64,000 nt of DNA, from NCBI GenBank assembly GCA_001898165.1, contig MKTD01000018.1, positions 1 through 64,000 on the forward strand, in the 5' to 3' direction. The first letter of the stretch is position 1; each line of letters begins with the position of its first letter. The translations under genes and the position numbers were made by a program. Below are positions 17,240 through 25,818 of this stretch, piece after piece. The DNA is from Bacteroidia bacterium 43-41 (GTDB taxonomy: Bacteria > Bacteroidota > Bacteroidia > Bacteroidales > Dysgonomonadaceae). The notes under the pieces were generated by a model that saw only the letters and a list, made by a program, of their open reading frames with translations, did no database searches and was not told the origin of the DNA.

Positions 17240-18739
17240 ATGAAGAAAATAATAAAATATGGATTTGGTATCTTGCTGTCGCTTTTCGTATGGGTAGGAT
17301 GCAATCCGCAGGAAGATAATTTACACTCGTTAGGTACGCCCGACTCGGTGAAAGATCTGGATGTAACATTTACATCGGCTCCCACCGCCAAAAGTGCGAA
17401 CGAAATAGTATTCACCAACACTACTGTTGCTAATTTCCCGGTTACAGTAGTTTGGGATTTAGGAAATGGAGCTAAAGGGACAGGAGGAAAAGTGACCGGT
17501 GTTTATCCTGAAAAAGGAGACTATAATGTAGCCCTTACACTTTATGCTGCCGATGGTTCTTCCGCATCAAAGAGCATGGTGATTCATCTTGAGGATGATG
17601 ATTACGGATTGGTAAACACCCCGGCTTATTCTAATTTGACCGGAGGGATGGATAAACCGGAGGGCAAAATATGGGTGTTTGACCAGTACAATAATTTTGC
17701 AAAAGAAGTTGCAACAGCCACAGGATTAAATATTAAGGGACATTTGGGATTAGGCCCTGAAGGTTCATATGGACAGGAATGGTGGGGAGCTGGGCCGAAT
17801 GAAAAGAACACATGGAAAATGTACGACTTTAAGTTCAATTTTCAGCAGGCCGGCGCCAAACTCAACATCGCAAATAAGGGTGAAGGCTACGGGCGTGTCC
17901 GCACTTCAGCTTCAGTAGGTGGATACACAGTTACAGGTAATAGTGGCGATGATGCTTTTTTTACCTATAATGGTGGAAATTATACATTCTCTATTGATGA
18001 ATCGGGCAAATATCCGGCATTAAAATTAAGCGGCAATGCTTTTATGGGATATTATTGCGGCACTCAGAATTATGATATTGTATATCAAACGGATAAAGTG
18101 ATGGCTTTGCGGGTTGATAATTCGGCAGAAGGCCAGGACTGGGTTTTTGTTTATTGTCTGGAAGAATTAAACGTTCCGCCTCCTGCAGTGGTAAAAGAAC
18201 CGAAAGCCGTGCCGTTGTTCGAAAATTTTGAAGGCGCAACTGCCAAAATTGTCTTTGTGAAAGATGCCATGGGAGATAAGAGCGCTGTGGTTGACAATCC
18301 GCTTCCGCTGCCTATAAATACTTCGAATAAGGTGTATCGTTACGAGAAATCAAATGAGTTTTACAGCAATTTGCAATTTACGGCTGCCACGTATAAGTTT
18401 GATCTGACCACGCAAAACAAAATAAAGGTCAAAGTATTTATTCCGTCATACAACGATTATACTACGGATAATGTTACTGCGGGTGATTGGATTTCAAACA
18501 AGAAGCTGCAACCGCAACTGGCCGTAAAACTTCAGGACAGTGAACATCCGGCCCCGTGGGAAACCCAGACGGAGATAATAAAAGCCGGCCTGGAGAAAGA
18601 TAAATGGATTGAATTGACGTTTGATTTCAGCGGAGTTGCCGATAGAAAAGATTACGACCGGATTGTGCTCCAGTTCGGTGCCGAAGGACATTCGGGTCCC
18701 GGATTCTTCTTCTTCGACGATTTTTCGTTTATCGAATAA
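17240..18739 (+). CDS. PKD-domain surface glycan-binding lipoprotein
   Basis: 499 residues with a lipoprotein signal (LLSLFVWVGCN, Cys about 21). A PKD-type domain spans about 35-115 (VTFTSAPTAKS, VWDLGNGAKGTG, VYPEKGDYNVALTL). The rest is beta-rich with many aromatics (EWWGAGPNEKNTWKMYDF) and ends in a jelly-roll-like segment (DRIVLQFGAEGHSGPGFFFF, RQFG-like in carbohydrate-binding modules). It has no catalytic motif. Position directly after susD and the architecture suggest a SusE-position surface glycan-binding protein. Similar PKD lipoproteins are found in laminarin-type PULs of Bacteroidota (recalled, not searched). Ligand: probably the same beta-glucan cut by the GH16 enzyme that follows. 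Confidence 0.8.
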   Translation: MKKIIKYGFGILLSLFVWVGCNPQEDNLHSLGTPDSVKDLDVTFTSAPTAKSANEIVFTNTTVANFPVTVVWDLGNGAKGTGGKVTGVYPEKGDYNVALTLYAADGSSASKSMVIHLEDDDYGLVNTPAYSNLTGGMDKPEGKIWVFDQYNNFAKEVATATGLNIKGHLGLGPEGSYGQEWWGAGPNEKNTWKMYDFKFNFQQAGAKLNIANKGEGYGRVRTSASVGGYTVTGNSGDDAFFTYNGGNYTFSIDESGKYPALKLSGNAFMGYYCGTQNYDIVYQTDKVMALRVDNSAEGQDWVFVYCLEELNVPPPAVVKEPKAVPLFENFEGATAKIVFVKDAMGDKSAVVDNPLPLPINTSNKVYRYEKSNEFYSNLQFTAATYKFDLTTQNKIKVKVFIPSYNDYTTDNVTAGDWISNKKLQPQLAVKLQDSEHPAPWETQTEIIKAGLEKDKWIELTFDFSGVADRKDYDRIVLQFGAEGHSGPGFFFFDDFSFIE

Positions 18740-18797
18740 GTTCTCTACAATTTAATACCCATCAGTCTAATGATTCGATGGCCTAATCTGTAAAAAA

Positions 18798-19907
18798 ATG
18801 AATGTAAAGTCTCTTTTATTTTTATTCGCTCTCCTTCTTTCCTGCGGAAACAGCGGTACGGCTCCCGATATTTCGCCGGTGGAAAAGGAAATTACATGGC
18901 AGGTTTCACCCGCTTCGTTATCGTTTACAGCCCAAACCGCTACAAAAAGCGTCTTGATCGTGGCTAACGACGATTGGATGGTTGCCTCCGGCCAGTTGTG
19001 GTGTACAACCGACCGCACAACCGGTTTTAACGGACAAACTGTCTTGAAAGTTACGGTTACCTCCAATCCGGCCGAAACAGCCAGGAATACCGAACTAACG
19101 CTTTCGTCAGGAAAATATTCCGCGAAAATCCCTGTTTCACAGGAGGGCGCCAAAATTGAGAGCTACGTGCCGGAAAGTTATACGCTGAAATGGCAAGACG
19201 AGTTTAATGCCCCCCGCTTATCCGGGGGCAAGCCCGCGCTTCCCAATGCCGATAAGTGGTGGTACGAAAATCTACCCAAGGGAGCGGTTAACAATGAATT
19301 GCAGACTTACGTGGGAGGATTTCGCGGTACCGACACGGTGGCGGCTATCCACGATGGCACGCTGAAGATTATTGCTCAAAAGAGTGGAGGGGATATTATC
19401 TCCGCACGTATCAATACCAAAGAGAGCTGGCAGTACGGTTATTTTGAAGCACGGCTGAAAATGCCGTCCGGAAAAGGTACCTGGCCCGCTTTCTGGATGA
19501 TGCCGAAAAATTTCACAGCCTGGCCTCTCGACGGGGAGATCGATATCATGGAGTATGTGGGTTATGATCCCGGATGGGTACATGCTTCTGTGCATACAAA
19601 AGCCTACAACCATACAATCGGAACCCAGAAAACAGCCAGAATGGAAACTAAAACTGCTGAAACAGAGTTCCATATTTACGCTGTGGAGTGGACGGCCGAT
19701 TTTGTCAAAGGTTTTGTGGACGGTGTGGAATATTTTCGTTTCGACAACGATAAAAAAGGGGATGTAAATACCTGGCCTTTCAACAAACCGTTCTACCTGA
19801 AACTCAATCTTGCCTGGGGTGGCGATTGGGGCGGCGCGCAAGGCGTTGATGAAACCAAACTGCCGGCTACTTATGAAATTGATTACGTAAGGGTGTATCA
19901 GAAATAG
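18798..19907 (+). CDS. GH16 endo-beta-glucanase lipoprotein with BACON domain
   Basis: 369 residues. Lipobox LLLSCGN (Cys about 15), a BACON-type domain (about 33-118, WQVSPASLSFTAQTATKSVL...NDDWMVAS, ending VSQEG), then a GH16 catalytic domain (about 128-369). The active-site motif is E247-I-D249-I-M-E252 (DGEIDIMEYVG), with E247 as nucleophile and E252 as acid/base. The EIDIMEYVG form is typical of laminarinase/licheninase-type GH16. It would cut beta-1,3 or mixed beta-1,3/1,4-glucan at the cell surface into pieces for SusC/SusD. Beta-agarase or carrageenase activity is less likely given the GH3 partner. BACON probably acts as a spacer from the membrane. Confidence 0.92.
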   Translation: MNVKSLLFLFALLLSCGNSGTAPDISPVEKEITWQVSPASLSFTAQTATKSVLIVANDDWMVASGQLWCTTDRTTGFNGQTVLKVTVTSNPAETARNTELTLSSGKYSAKIPVSQEGAKIESYVPESYTLKWQDEFNAPRLSGGKPALPNADKWWYENLPKGAVNNELQTYVGGFRGTDTVAAIHDGTLKIIAQKSGGDIISARINTKESWQYGYFEARLKMPSGKGTWPAFWMMPKNFTAWPLDGEIDIMEYVGYDPGWVHASVHTKAYNHTIGTQKTARMETKTAETEFHIYAVEWTADFVKGFVDGVEYFRFDNDKKGDVNTWPFNKPFYLKLNLAWGGDWGGAQGVDETKLPATYEIDYVRVYQK

Positions 19908-19955
19908 AATTAGGGCACAAAACATAAGGGTTGACAACTATAATTTTTTTAGACA

Positions 19956-22304
19956 ATGAAGATGAACAAAATTTTCTTTTTCCTCCTTTTCATTCCATTA
20001 TTGGCTTCCTGTAACGCCGGTGCTGAGAAAGCCGGAATGAATTTAGATGCCGGCATTGAGAAAAAGATCGACAGTGTGCTCTCCAGGATGACACTCGAAG
20101 AGAAGGCGGGCCAGATGGCGCAATATACGCTGGATGTGATCGGGAAAGGCGGAAGCGCTTATTTCAGTGACGAGCCTTTTGAGATTGACCCTTTGATGCT
20201 TGATACGGTCATTGGCAAGTACAAAGTGGGTTCCATACTGAACACGGCCAACAATCGTGCCCGTACAACCGAAGTGTGGGAAAACGTCGTCCGGACTATT
20301 CAGGAGCGTGCCTTGAAGGAGACCGGAATACCTGTTTTGTATGGCATCGATTCCAATCACGGGACTACCTATACCGCCGGTGGAACGTTTTTCCCGCAGG
20401 CTATTGGTATGGCCGCTACATTTAACACGGCGCTTATGGAACAAGGCTCGCAGGTGTCGGCGTACGAAACCCGTGCAAGTAACATCCCCTGGACATTTAA
20501 TCCCACCATGGATCTCGGTCGCGACGCCCGATGGCCGCGCCAATGGGAAAGCTACGGCGAAGATGCATATTTGAATGCCCGGATGGCCGTTGCTTCGGTA
20601 AGGGGATTCCAGGGCGACGACAGGAACAAAACCGGTAGCGGGCATATTGCCGCTTGCGTGAAGCACTACATGGGTTACGGTGTTCCCGTTTCGGGGAAAG
20701 ACCGCACTCCGGCGGTGATTTCCGAAAGCGATCTGCGTGAAAAATATTTCGAGCCGTTCCGGGCTTCCATCGTGGAAGGCGGGGCTTTGTCGCTGATGGT
20801 GAACTCGGGGATTATTAATGGGGTTTCCACACATGCCGATTATCGTCTGCTGACGGAATGGGTAAAAGAAGACCTGAATTTTGATGGCGTTATCGTTACC
20901 GATTGGGCGGACGTACAGAACCTGCTGAGCCGCGACCATATCGCACAAGATTATAAAGGCGCCGTGAAAACGGCTATCAATGCCGGTATAGATATGGTGA
21001 TGGAGCCCTACAACCTGAAATTTTGCCCCACGCTTGTGGAGTTGGTTAAAGACGGCGAAGTCTCCATGAAGCGCATCGACGATGCTGTTCGCCGCGTATT
21101 GCGGTTGAAATTCCGGTTGGGACTATTCGAAAAACCTTGTTGGTCGAGAAGCGAATATCCGCTATTCGGCGGCGTTGAGCACAAAGCCATCGCCAAGGCT
21201 GCTGCCGATGAGTCGATTACGTTGTTGAAAAACGAGGATACCATTCTTCCACTCAGGCAAGGTAAGCGCATTTTGGTGGCAGGACCTAATGGAAATTCCA
21301 TGCGCACACTTAACGGCGGCTGGAGCTACTCGTGGCAGGGCGAAAAGACAGAAGAGTTTGCCGGGCAGTACAACACCATTTTCGAGGCGCTGCAAAATAA
21401 GTTTGGTGCGGACAACGTGAAATACGAACCGGGGGTAACCTACAAAATGGACGGGCAGTATTACGAGGAAAATCCGCCCGAAATACAGAAGGCTGTTGCA
21501 GCTACCTCGGGAGCCGATTATATCGTGTTGTGCGTGGGAGAAAACTCCTATTGTGAAACACCCGGTAACCTGGATGAATTGACATTATCTGAAAATCAAA
21601 CCGGGTTGGCGTTGGCATTGCAGAAAACCGGAAAACCGGTTATTCTGGTGCTGAACGAAGGCCGCCCGCGACTGATCCGCAAGATCGAACCCGGTGCCAA
21701 AGCGGTTGTCCAGTTATACCTGCCCGGAAATTACGGAGGTGATGCACTGGCGGATATATTGGCCGGCGATGTAAATCCGAGCGGGCGATTGCCATATACC
21801 TATCCTAAGTTTGAACAGGGGATCATCACCTACGACCACAAACCAAGCCAAAACTTGGAAAAGAAAATGGAAGGCGCGTATGATTACGGTGCCGAAACAT
21901 CGGTTCAGTATCCGTTTGGATTCGGGTTGAGTTATACCACGTTCGAATATTCCGGTTTAACGGTTGATAAAAAGGATTTCGCTCCCGGCGATAAAATCGC
22001 GGTAACTGTTCAGGTGAAGAATACCGGAAACGTTGCCGGAAAAGAGACGGTAATGCTTTTTAGCAGCGATTTGGTGGCATCCCTGTCGCCCGACGTTCGC
22101 CGCCTGCGCGCGTTTGAGAAAATCTCCCTGAAGCCGGGAGAGACGCAAACGGTTACTTTCGGACTGAAAGGTGAGGACCTGGCGTTTGTCAACGAACAGG
22201 GTCGATGGGTACTCGAGGAAGGTGAGTTTATGTTGCAGGTAGGAACCCAGACTGTGGGGATTCATTGCACGGCGACCAAAATCTGGGAGACTCCCAACAA
22301 GTGA
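19956..22304 (+). CDS. GH3 beta-glucosidase
   Basis: 782 residues. Signal peptide with a possible lipobox (LFIPLLASCNAG). The N-terminal TIM barrel carries the nucleophile D316 in GVIVTDWADVQ, with substrate-contact motifs KHYMGYG and SYGEDAYLNARM. The second alpha/beta domain (about 400-620) has TLLKNEDTILPL and VLCVGENSYCETPGN; a fibronectin III-like domain ends the protein (VTVQVKNTGNVAGKETVMLF). It removes terminal glucose from beta-gluco-oligosaccharides imported by this PUL, most likely in the periplasm. It is the last gene of the PUL; a 12-bp hairpin follows. Family GH3 also includes xylosidases, but the GH16 context favours a glucosidase. Confidence 0.93.
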   Translation: MKMNKIFFFLLFIPLLASCNAGAEKAGMNLDAGIEKKIDSVLSRMTLEEKAGQMAQYTLDVIGKGGSAYFSDEPFEIDPLMLDTVIGKYKVGSILNTANNRARTTEVWENVVRTIQERALKETGIPVLYGIDSNHGTTYTAGGTFFPQAIGMAATFNTALMEQGSQVSAYETRASNIPWTFNPTMDLGRDARWPRQWESYGEDAYLNARMAVASVRGFQGDDRNKTGSGHIAACVKHYMGYGVPVSGKDRTPAVISESDLREKYFEPFRASIVEGGALSLMVNSGIINGVSTHADYRLLTEWVKEDLNFDGVIVTDWADVQNLLSRDHIAQDYKGAVKTAINAGIDMVMEPYNLKFCPTLVELVKDGEVSMKRIDDAVRRVLRLKFRLGLFEKPCWSRSEYPLFGGVEHKAIAKAAADESITLLKNEDTILPLRQGKRILVAGPNGNSMRTLNGGWSYSWQGEKTEEFAGQYNTIFEALQNKFGADNVKYEPGVTYKMDGQYYEENPPEIQKAVAATSGADYIVLCVGENSYCETPGNLDELTLSENQTGLALALQKTGKPVILVLNEGRPRLIRKIEPGAKAVVQLYLPGNYGGDALADILAGDVNPSGRLPYTYPKFEQGIITYDHKPSQNLEKKMEGAYDYGAETSVQYPFGFGLSYTTFEYSGLTVDKKDFAPGDKIAVTVQVKNTGNVAGKETVMLFSSDLVASLSPDVRRLRAFEKISLKPGETQTVTFGLKGEDLAFVNEQGRWVLEEGEFMLQVGTQTVGIHCTATKIWETPNK

Positions 22305-22312
22305 AATAGACT

Positions 22313-22341
22313 ATTCGCCCGCTATGCCGTAGCGGGCGAAT
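22313..22341. terminator. 12-bp hairpin between convergent genes
   Basis: ATTCGCCCGCTA (22313-22324) and TAGCGGGCGAAT (22330-22341) pair perfectly around a 5-nt loop. It lies between the GH3 stop (22304) and the end of the helicase gene (22363), so it could end both transcripts. There is no T-run on either side, so it may act as a 3'-end stabiliser instead of an intrinsic terminator. Confidence 0.6.
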
Positions 22342-22362
22342 ATCTAATGAATCATGCGTGAT

Positions 22363-24456
22363 TCAATTCCGTATGTTGATGTAGTTATGGATTATTTCAA
22401 GAAACTGCGCGCCGAAGCGTTTTGCTTTAACCTTTCCGAAACCATGGATCTTCAGTAGCTCCTTTTCTGTCTCCGGCAGGCAATCGGCCATTTGTACCAG
22501 TGTTTTTACAGATGCCACAATATATACCGGCAGATTTTCCTCTTTGCTGATGCGGTTACGGAGTTGCACCAGTTCGTTTAACAGTTCGGGATGGATCGAT
22601 TTCAACTGTGTTCCCGTGCTGTCGCGGCTGTATGAAGTGAGGGAGAAAGAGGGTTGCCTGAATTGGCTGCGGGCCTTGTAGTAAGACTCTACACTGAAGT
22701 TATCGGCCGTTGCGGAGATCAGGTGTGCCTTCAGGGCTGCTGCTGAAAAAAGGGAAGTGATGGCCTCATCGTATTCCTGTGCATTTGCCTTGTTATCGGT
22801 GGTTGCGGCCGACTCCCGCAACGTTCGCAACACTGTTTCAATTTTTCCGGTGAAATAGGAAGAGGATGCACGGAGGCGTTCTGCAAAAAAAGTCTTGTTG
22901 ATGGGTGTTTGCCCGGTAATGTGTTGTAATTGCATCCTGAATTTACCGGCTACTTCCTCCAGTTCCGTCAACTGATTACAGATCTCACTTACGAAAGGAA
23001 CGGTTCCTTCGCTGAAGGAAGACTCGTTTTCCTTGGTGTCGAAGTGCCAGGAACGTGCCGTCTGAAGAAGCGGATCGAAGTTGTACAATTGCATCAGCAG
23101 GTTCATTTTGAATTGCTCCTTTGCCAATTGCAGCTCTTCGGCAACACGATCTTCACTGGGCTTTGCCGATGAAAACCGGACCACCTGTTCGTTTACCTCT
23201 ATGCTGTAACGGTTAATCGGGCTTTTCAGCACCAGGCTCTGGAGCGAACGGCAACGGCTCAATGCCACATACACCTGTCCCGGTGAGAAGGCTTTTCCTG
23301 CATCGATGATGGCCTTGTCGAAAGTAAGCCCCTGGCTTTTATGGATGGTGATGGCCCAGGCGAGTCGCAGGGGAACTTGCTTGTAAGTGCCTATGATTTC
23401 CTCTTCTACCATATTGGTTTCGGGATGAGTGGTGTAGCGGATGTTTTCCCAGATCACGGGTGAGACGGTGATCTCATCTGTGTCGCCCGGACACAGCACG
23501 GTGACACTCTCTTCCATGATGCGCGTGACCGTGCCGATTTTTCCATTGAAATAGCGTCGCGGTACTTCCATATCGTTTTTCACGAACATCACTTTGGCGC
23601 CTTCCTTCAGTGTGAGAACCCGATCCACGGGAAAAGCATTCTCTGGAAATTCCCCTTTCACCACCGCATTGAATTGATGAGCGGTTGTGTTGATTTTTTC
23701 CAATTCGGCGCTGTTGATGGTATCGGCGCTGAAATTGTGCGTCGTGAGCGTGATGTAATTTTCTTCGGGCAACGGGTTAAAGTGCGGATCATAACGGCTT
23801 TGCAGCAGGTTAAACCCTTCCGGTGAAAGTGAATCGTTCCGTACCTGATTCAATACATCGATAAAAAGGTTGTCGGATTGCCTGAAAATCTTGTCAAACT
23901 CCACATAGACCGGTGGATGTTCCTGGATGACGTGGCTGTGAAAAAAATAAATTCCCCGGTAATAATCCGACAGGATCCGCCACTCATCAGCCTTGACCAC
24001 GGGCGACAGTTGGTACATGTCCCCGATAAAAACTACCTGCACGCCGCCGAAAGGTTCAGAACCCCTGTGGCGTACACTGCGAAGCACCGTATCCATGGCA
24101 TCCAGCAAATCAGCCCGTACCATGCTGACTTCATCGATCACCAGCACTTCCAGCTCACGGATCACACGACGGCGGGAGCTGTTCATTCTCATACGGGTGA
24201 TCAACGATTCGCGTCCGGCAGGTGTTGGCGTAAACGGAGTAAACGGCAACTGAAAAAAGGAATGGATGGTCGCACCGCCCGCGTTGACAGCTGCCACGCC
24301 CGTCGGCGCCACCACGGCAATCTGTTTCGTTGTTTCCGCACGAAATTGGTGTAAAAAGGTTGTTTTTCCCGTACCTGCTTTTCCGGTGATAAATATGTTC
24401 CTGCCGGTATGGGCGACAAATTCCTTTGCACATTCATATGGAGTGGGGTAGGGCAT
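22363..24456 (-). CDS. Pif1-like superfamily 1 DNA helicase with C-terminal HRDC-like domain
   Basis: 697 residues. Walker A GKAGTGKTTFL (about 23-33), motif II VLVIDEVSMVRADLLD, the SF1B motif III-like VFIGDMYQLSPVV, and late motifs KVMFVKNDMEVPRRYFNGK and AITIHKSQGLTFDKAIIDAG ... VYVALSRCRSL define a Pif1/RecD2-type helicase (SF1B, 5' to 3'). A helical linker follows, and about residues 620-697 form an HRDC-type DNA-binding domain (VYIVASVKTLVQMADCLPET, IHGFGKVKAKRFG). Bacterial Pif1 proteins resolve G-quadruplexes and help replication through obstacles; that role here is inferred. It is transcribed alone from the promoter at 24468-24497, near the convergent PUL. Confidence 0.9.
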   Translation of the reverse strand: MPYPTPYECAKEFVAHTGRNIFITGKAGTGKTTFLHQFRAETTKQIAVVAPTGVAAVNAGGATIHSFFQLPFTPFTPTPAGRESLITRMRMNSSRRRVIRELEVLVIDEVSMVRADLLDAMDTVLRSVRHRGSEPFGGVQVVFIGDMYQLSPVVKADEWRILSDYYRGIYFFHSHVIQEHPPVYVEFDKIFRQSDNLFIDVLNQVRNDSLSPEGFNLLQSRYDPHFNPLPEENYITLTTHNFSADTINSAELEKINTTAHQFNAVVKGEFPENAFPVDRVLTLKEGAKVMFVKNDMEVPRRYFNGKIGTVTRIMEESVTVLCPGDTDEITVSPVIWENIRYTTHPETNMVEEEIIGTYKQVPLRLAWAITIHKSQGLTFDKAIIDAGKAFSPGQVYVALSRCRSLQSLVLKSPINRYSIEVNEQVVRFSSAKPSEDRVAEELQLAKEQFKMNLLMQLYNFDPLLQTARSWHFDTKENESSFSEGTVPFVSEICNQLTELEEVAGKFRMQLQHITGQTPINKTFFAERLRASSSYFTGKIETVLRTLRESAATTDNKANAQEYDEAITSLFSAAALKAHLISATADNFSVESYYKARSQFRQPSFSLTSYSRDSTGTQLKSIHPELLNELVQLRNRISKEENLPVYIVASVKTLVQMADCLPETEKELLKIHGFGKVKAKRFGAQFLEIIHNYINIRN

Positions 24457-24467
24457 ACACTTTTTTA

Positions 24468-24497
24468 CAAAGGTATGCCATTTTTCACATTATGCAA
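24468..24497 (-). promoter_or_regulatory. Promoter of the Pif1-like helicase gene
   Basis: On the minus strand TTG (complement of 24495-24497), 19 bp, then TACCTTTG (complement of 24468-24475) fits the Bacteroidota consensus. The box ends 11 nt before the ATG at 24456, so the leader is very short. Confidence 0.7.
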
Positions 24498-24560
24498 AAA
24501 AGCATTATAAGAATAAAACTGATCAGGGGCATGCTTTCGGCGATAGATTTGCGTTAGGAA

Positions 24561-25802
24561 TTACCGGTATAAACATGGATACCTGTTGTTGAACCGGTAT
24601 CCGATGCCCAGCATCAAATAATTCGGTGTTTGGAAGTTCTGAAGGTTATAGCCGATATGGATGAATGAATTTTTAGTAACTTCCACTTTCAGCGCCAGGA
24701 TCTGATAGAGTCCGGCCAAATCGCCGCCGCCGTGCACGATATTGGCGCCGATTCCTACCCCGACAGTGAAGTAGGGCATCACATATTCCGCCCGTGCCGA
24801 AACGCCCAGGGCCAATTGCCTGTGTACCGGTGGTTTATAAAATGTGTATCCGGGATCTTTGTCGCCGTATCCTATAATGTAATCTTCGGTATATACATTT
24901 GCACTGCTGTCGTAAATGCCGTCTAACGATAAGCCGGCACGTAGCTTGTAGCCAAAATTGTACATCGGGCTGATGTTGAACCCCGCTACCGGATATGTGT
25001 GTGGCGAAGCTATTCCCCTCTCTTCAAGATAAACACCTTTGCGGCGCCATGACCCGAACAAAACAACATCGTAGCTAACGTGACGCGGAAAATCGGGTAC
25101 CAGCGTTTGTTGCAACGGTTGCTGAAAAAACGTGTTCCGGTTGAAGCTGTACATCAATCCCAGTTTAGCCGACGCTGTATTTAATCCTGCATTGGGAAAT
25201 TGTGTGTTCCCGTTGGAAAAATGCGTAAGGCTGACGCCGCCAATCAGGTCGAAATGTTGCGAAAGCGTTTGGCAGAGATAAAAACCGGCGTTCATATATG
25301 CGTTCATTTTTGAGCCGATGATACGATTCTCCGGATTTGTTTGGGGGTGGTAAGGTTTCCATCCTCCCGACAATCCGAAATTCCATTCGTAACGAAGCGA
25401 CAGCCGGGGTGTAAATTGCGCCAGTTGGGCGCCCTGAAAGAGATATAGAGCGATGGGATTTCCCAATTGTCCGGGTTCGCCAAACGTAAAAAAGGCGGTA
25501 CCGATTCCCTGGTGCGGTACGCCGTAAATCTGTCCCACGGGTGTGTTGGGGCGAAATTGAAACGAATACTTCAGGTGTGTGGAGAACGAATTTCGAATGG
25601 GTTTAGAGCTCATTCCTCCACTTCTCAGAAAACCGTTGGTAGGGAAAATGTATCCCGGTCGTGCTTCGATTTCCAGTCTGTGCAGAAACTGATCCGGTTG
25701 AGGCGCAGAATCTGCGCGTGTTTGTGCAAACGAGATTTTTGGTGCTAAAAACAGGAAAACTGTGGCAATGATTAATACCTTGTATGTAGTTTGTTCGTTC
25801 AT
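24561..25802 (-). CDS. PagL-like lipid A deacylase (acyloxyacyl hydrolase family)
   Basis: 413 residues from the ATG at 25802 (MNEQTTYKVL); an upstream extension inside argS is rejected. Signal peptide ends at about FAQ (residue 27). The mature part is a predicted outer-membrane beta-barrel. The active-site block HFSNGNTQFPNAGLN starts at H194; H194 and S196 match the catalytic His and Ser of PagL, and N204 its oxyanion Asn. The residue aligned with the PagL catalytic Glu is Asn (N208). The protein is about twice as long as proteobacterial PagL. PagL removes the 3-O-linked acyl chain of lipid A at the outer membrane. It lies just downstream of argS with a 16-bp gap, so the two may share a transcript. 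Confidence 0.8.
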   Translation of the reverse strand: MNEQTTYKVLIIATVFLFLAPKISFAQTRADSAPQPDQFLHRLEIEARPGYIFPTNGFLRSGGMSSKPIRNSFSTHLKYSFQFRPNTPVGQIYGVPHQGIGTAFFTFGEPGQLGNPIALYLFQGAQLAQFTPRLSLRYEWNFGLSGGWKPYHPQTNPENRIIGSKMNAYMNAGFYLCQTLSQHFDLIGGVSLTHFSNGNTQFPNAGLNTASAKLGLMYSFNRNTFFQQPLQQTLVPDFPRHVSYDVVLFGSWRRKGVYLEERGIASPHTYPVAGFNISPMYNFGYKLRAGLSLDGIYDSSANVYTEDYIIGYGDKDPGYTFYKPPVHRQLALGVSARAEYVMPYFTVGVGIGANIVHGGGDLAGLYQILALKVEVTKNSFIHIGYNLQNFQTPNYLMLGIGYRFNNRYPCLYR

Positions 25803-25818
25803 GAAATTCGGAATTCGT

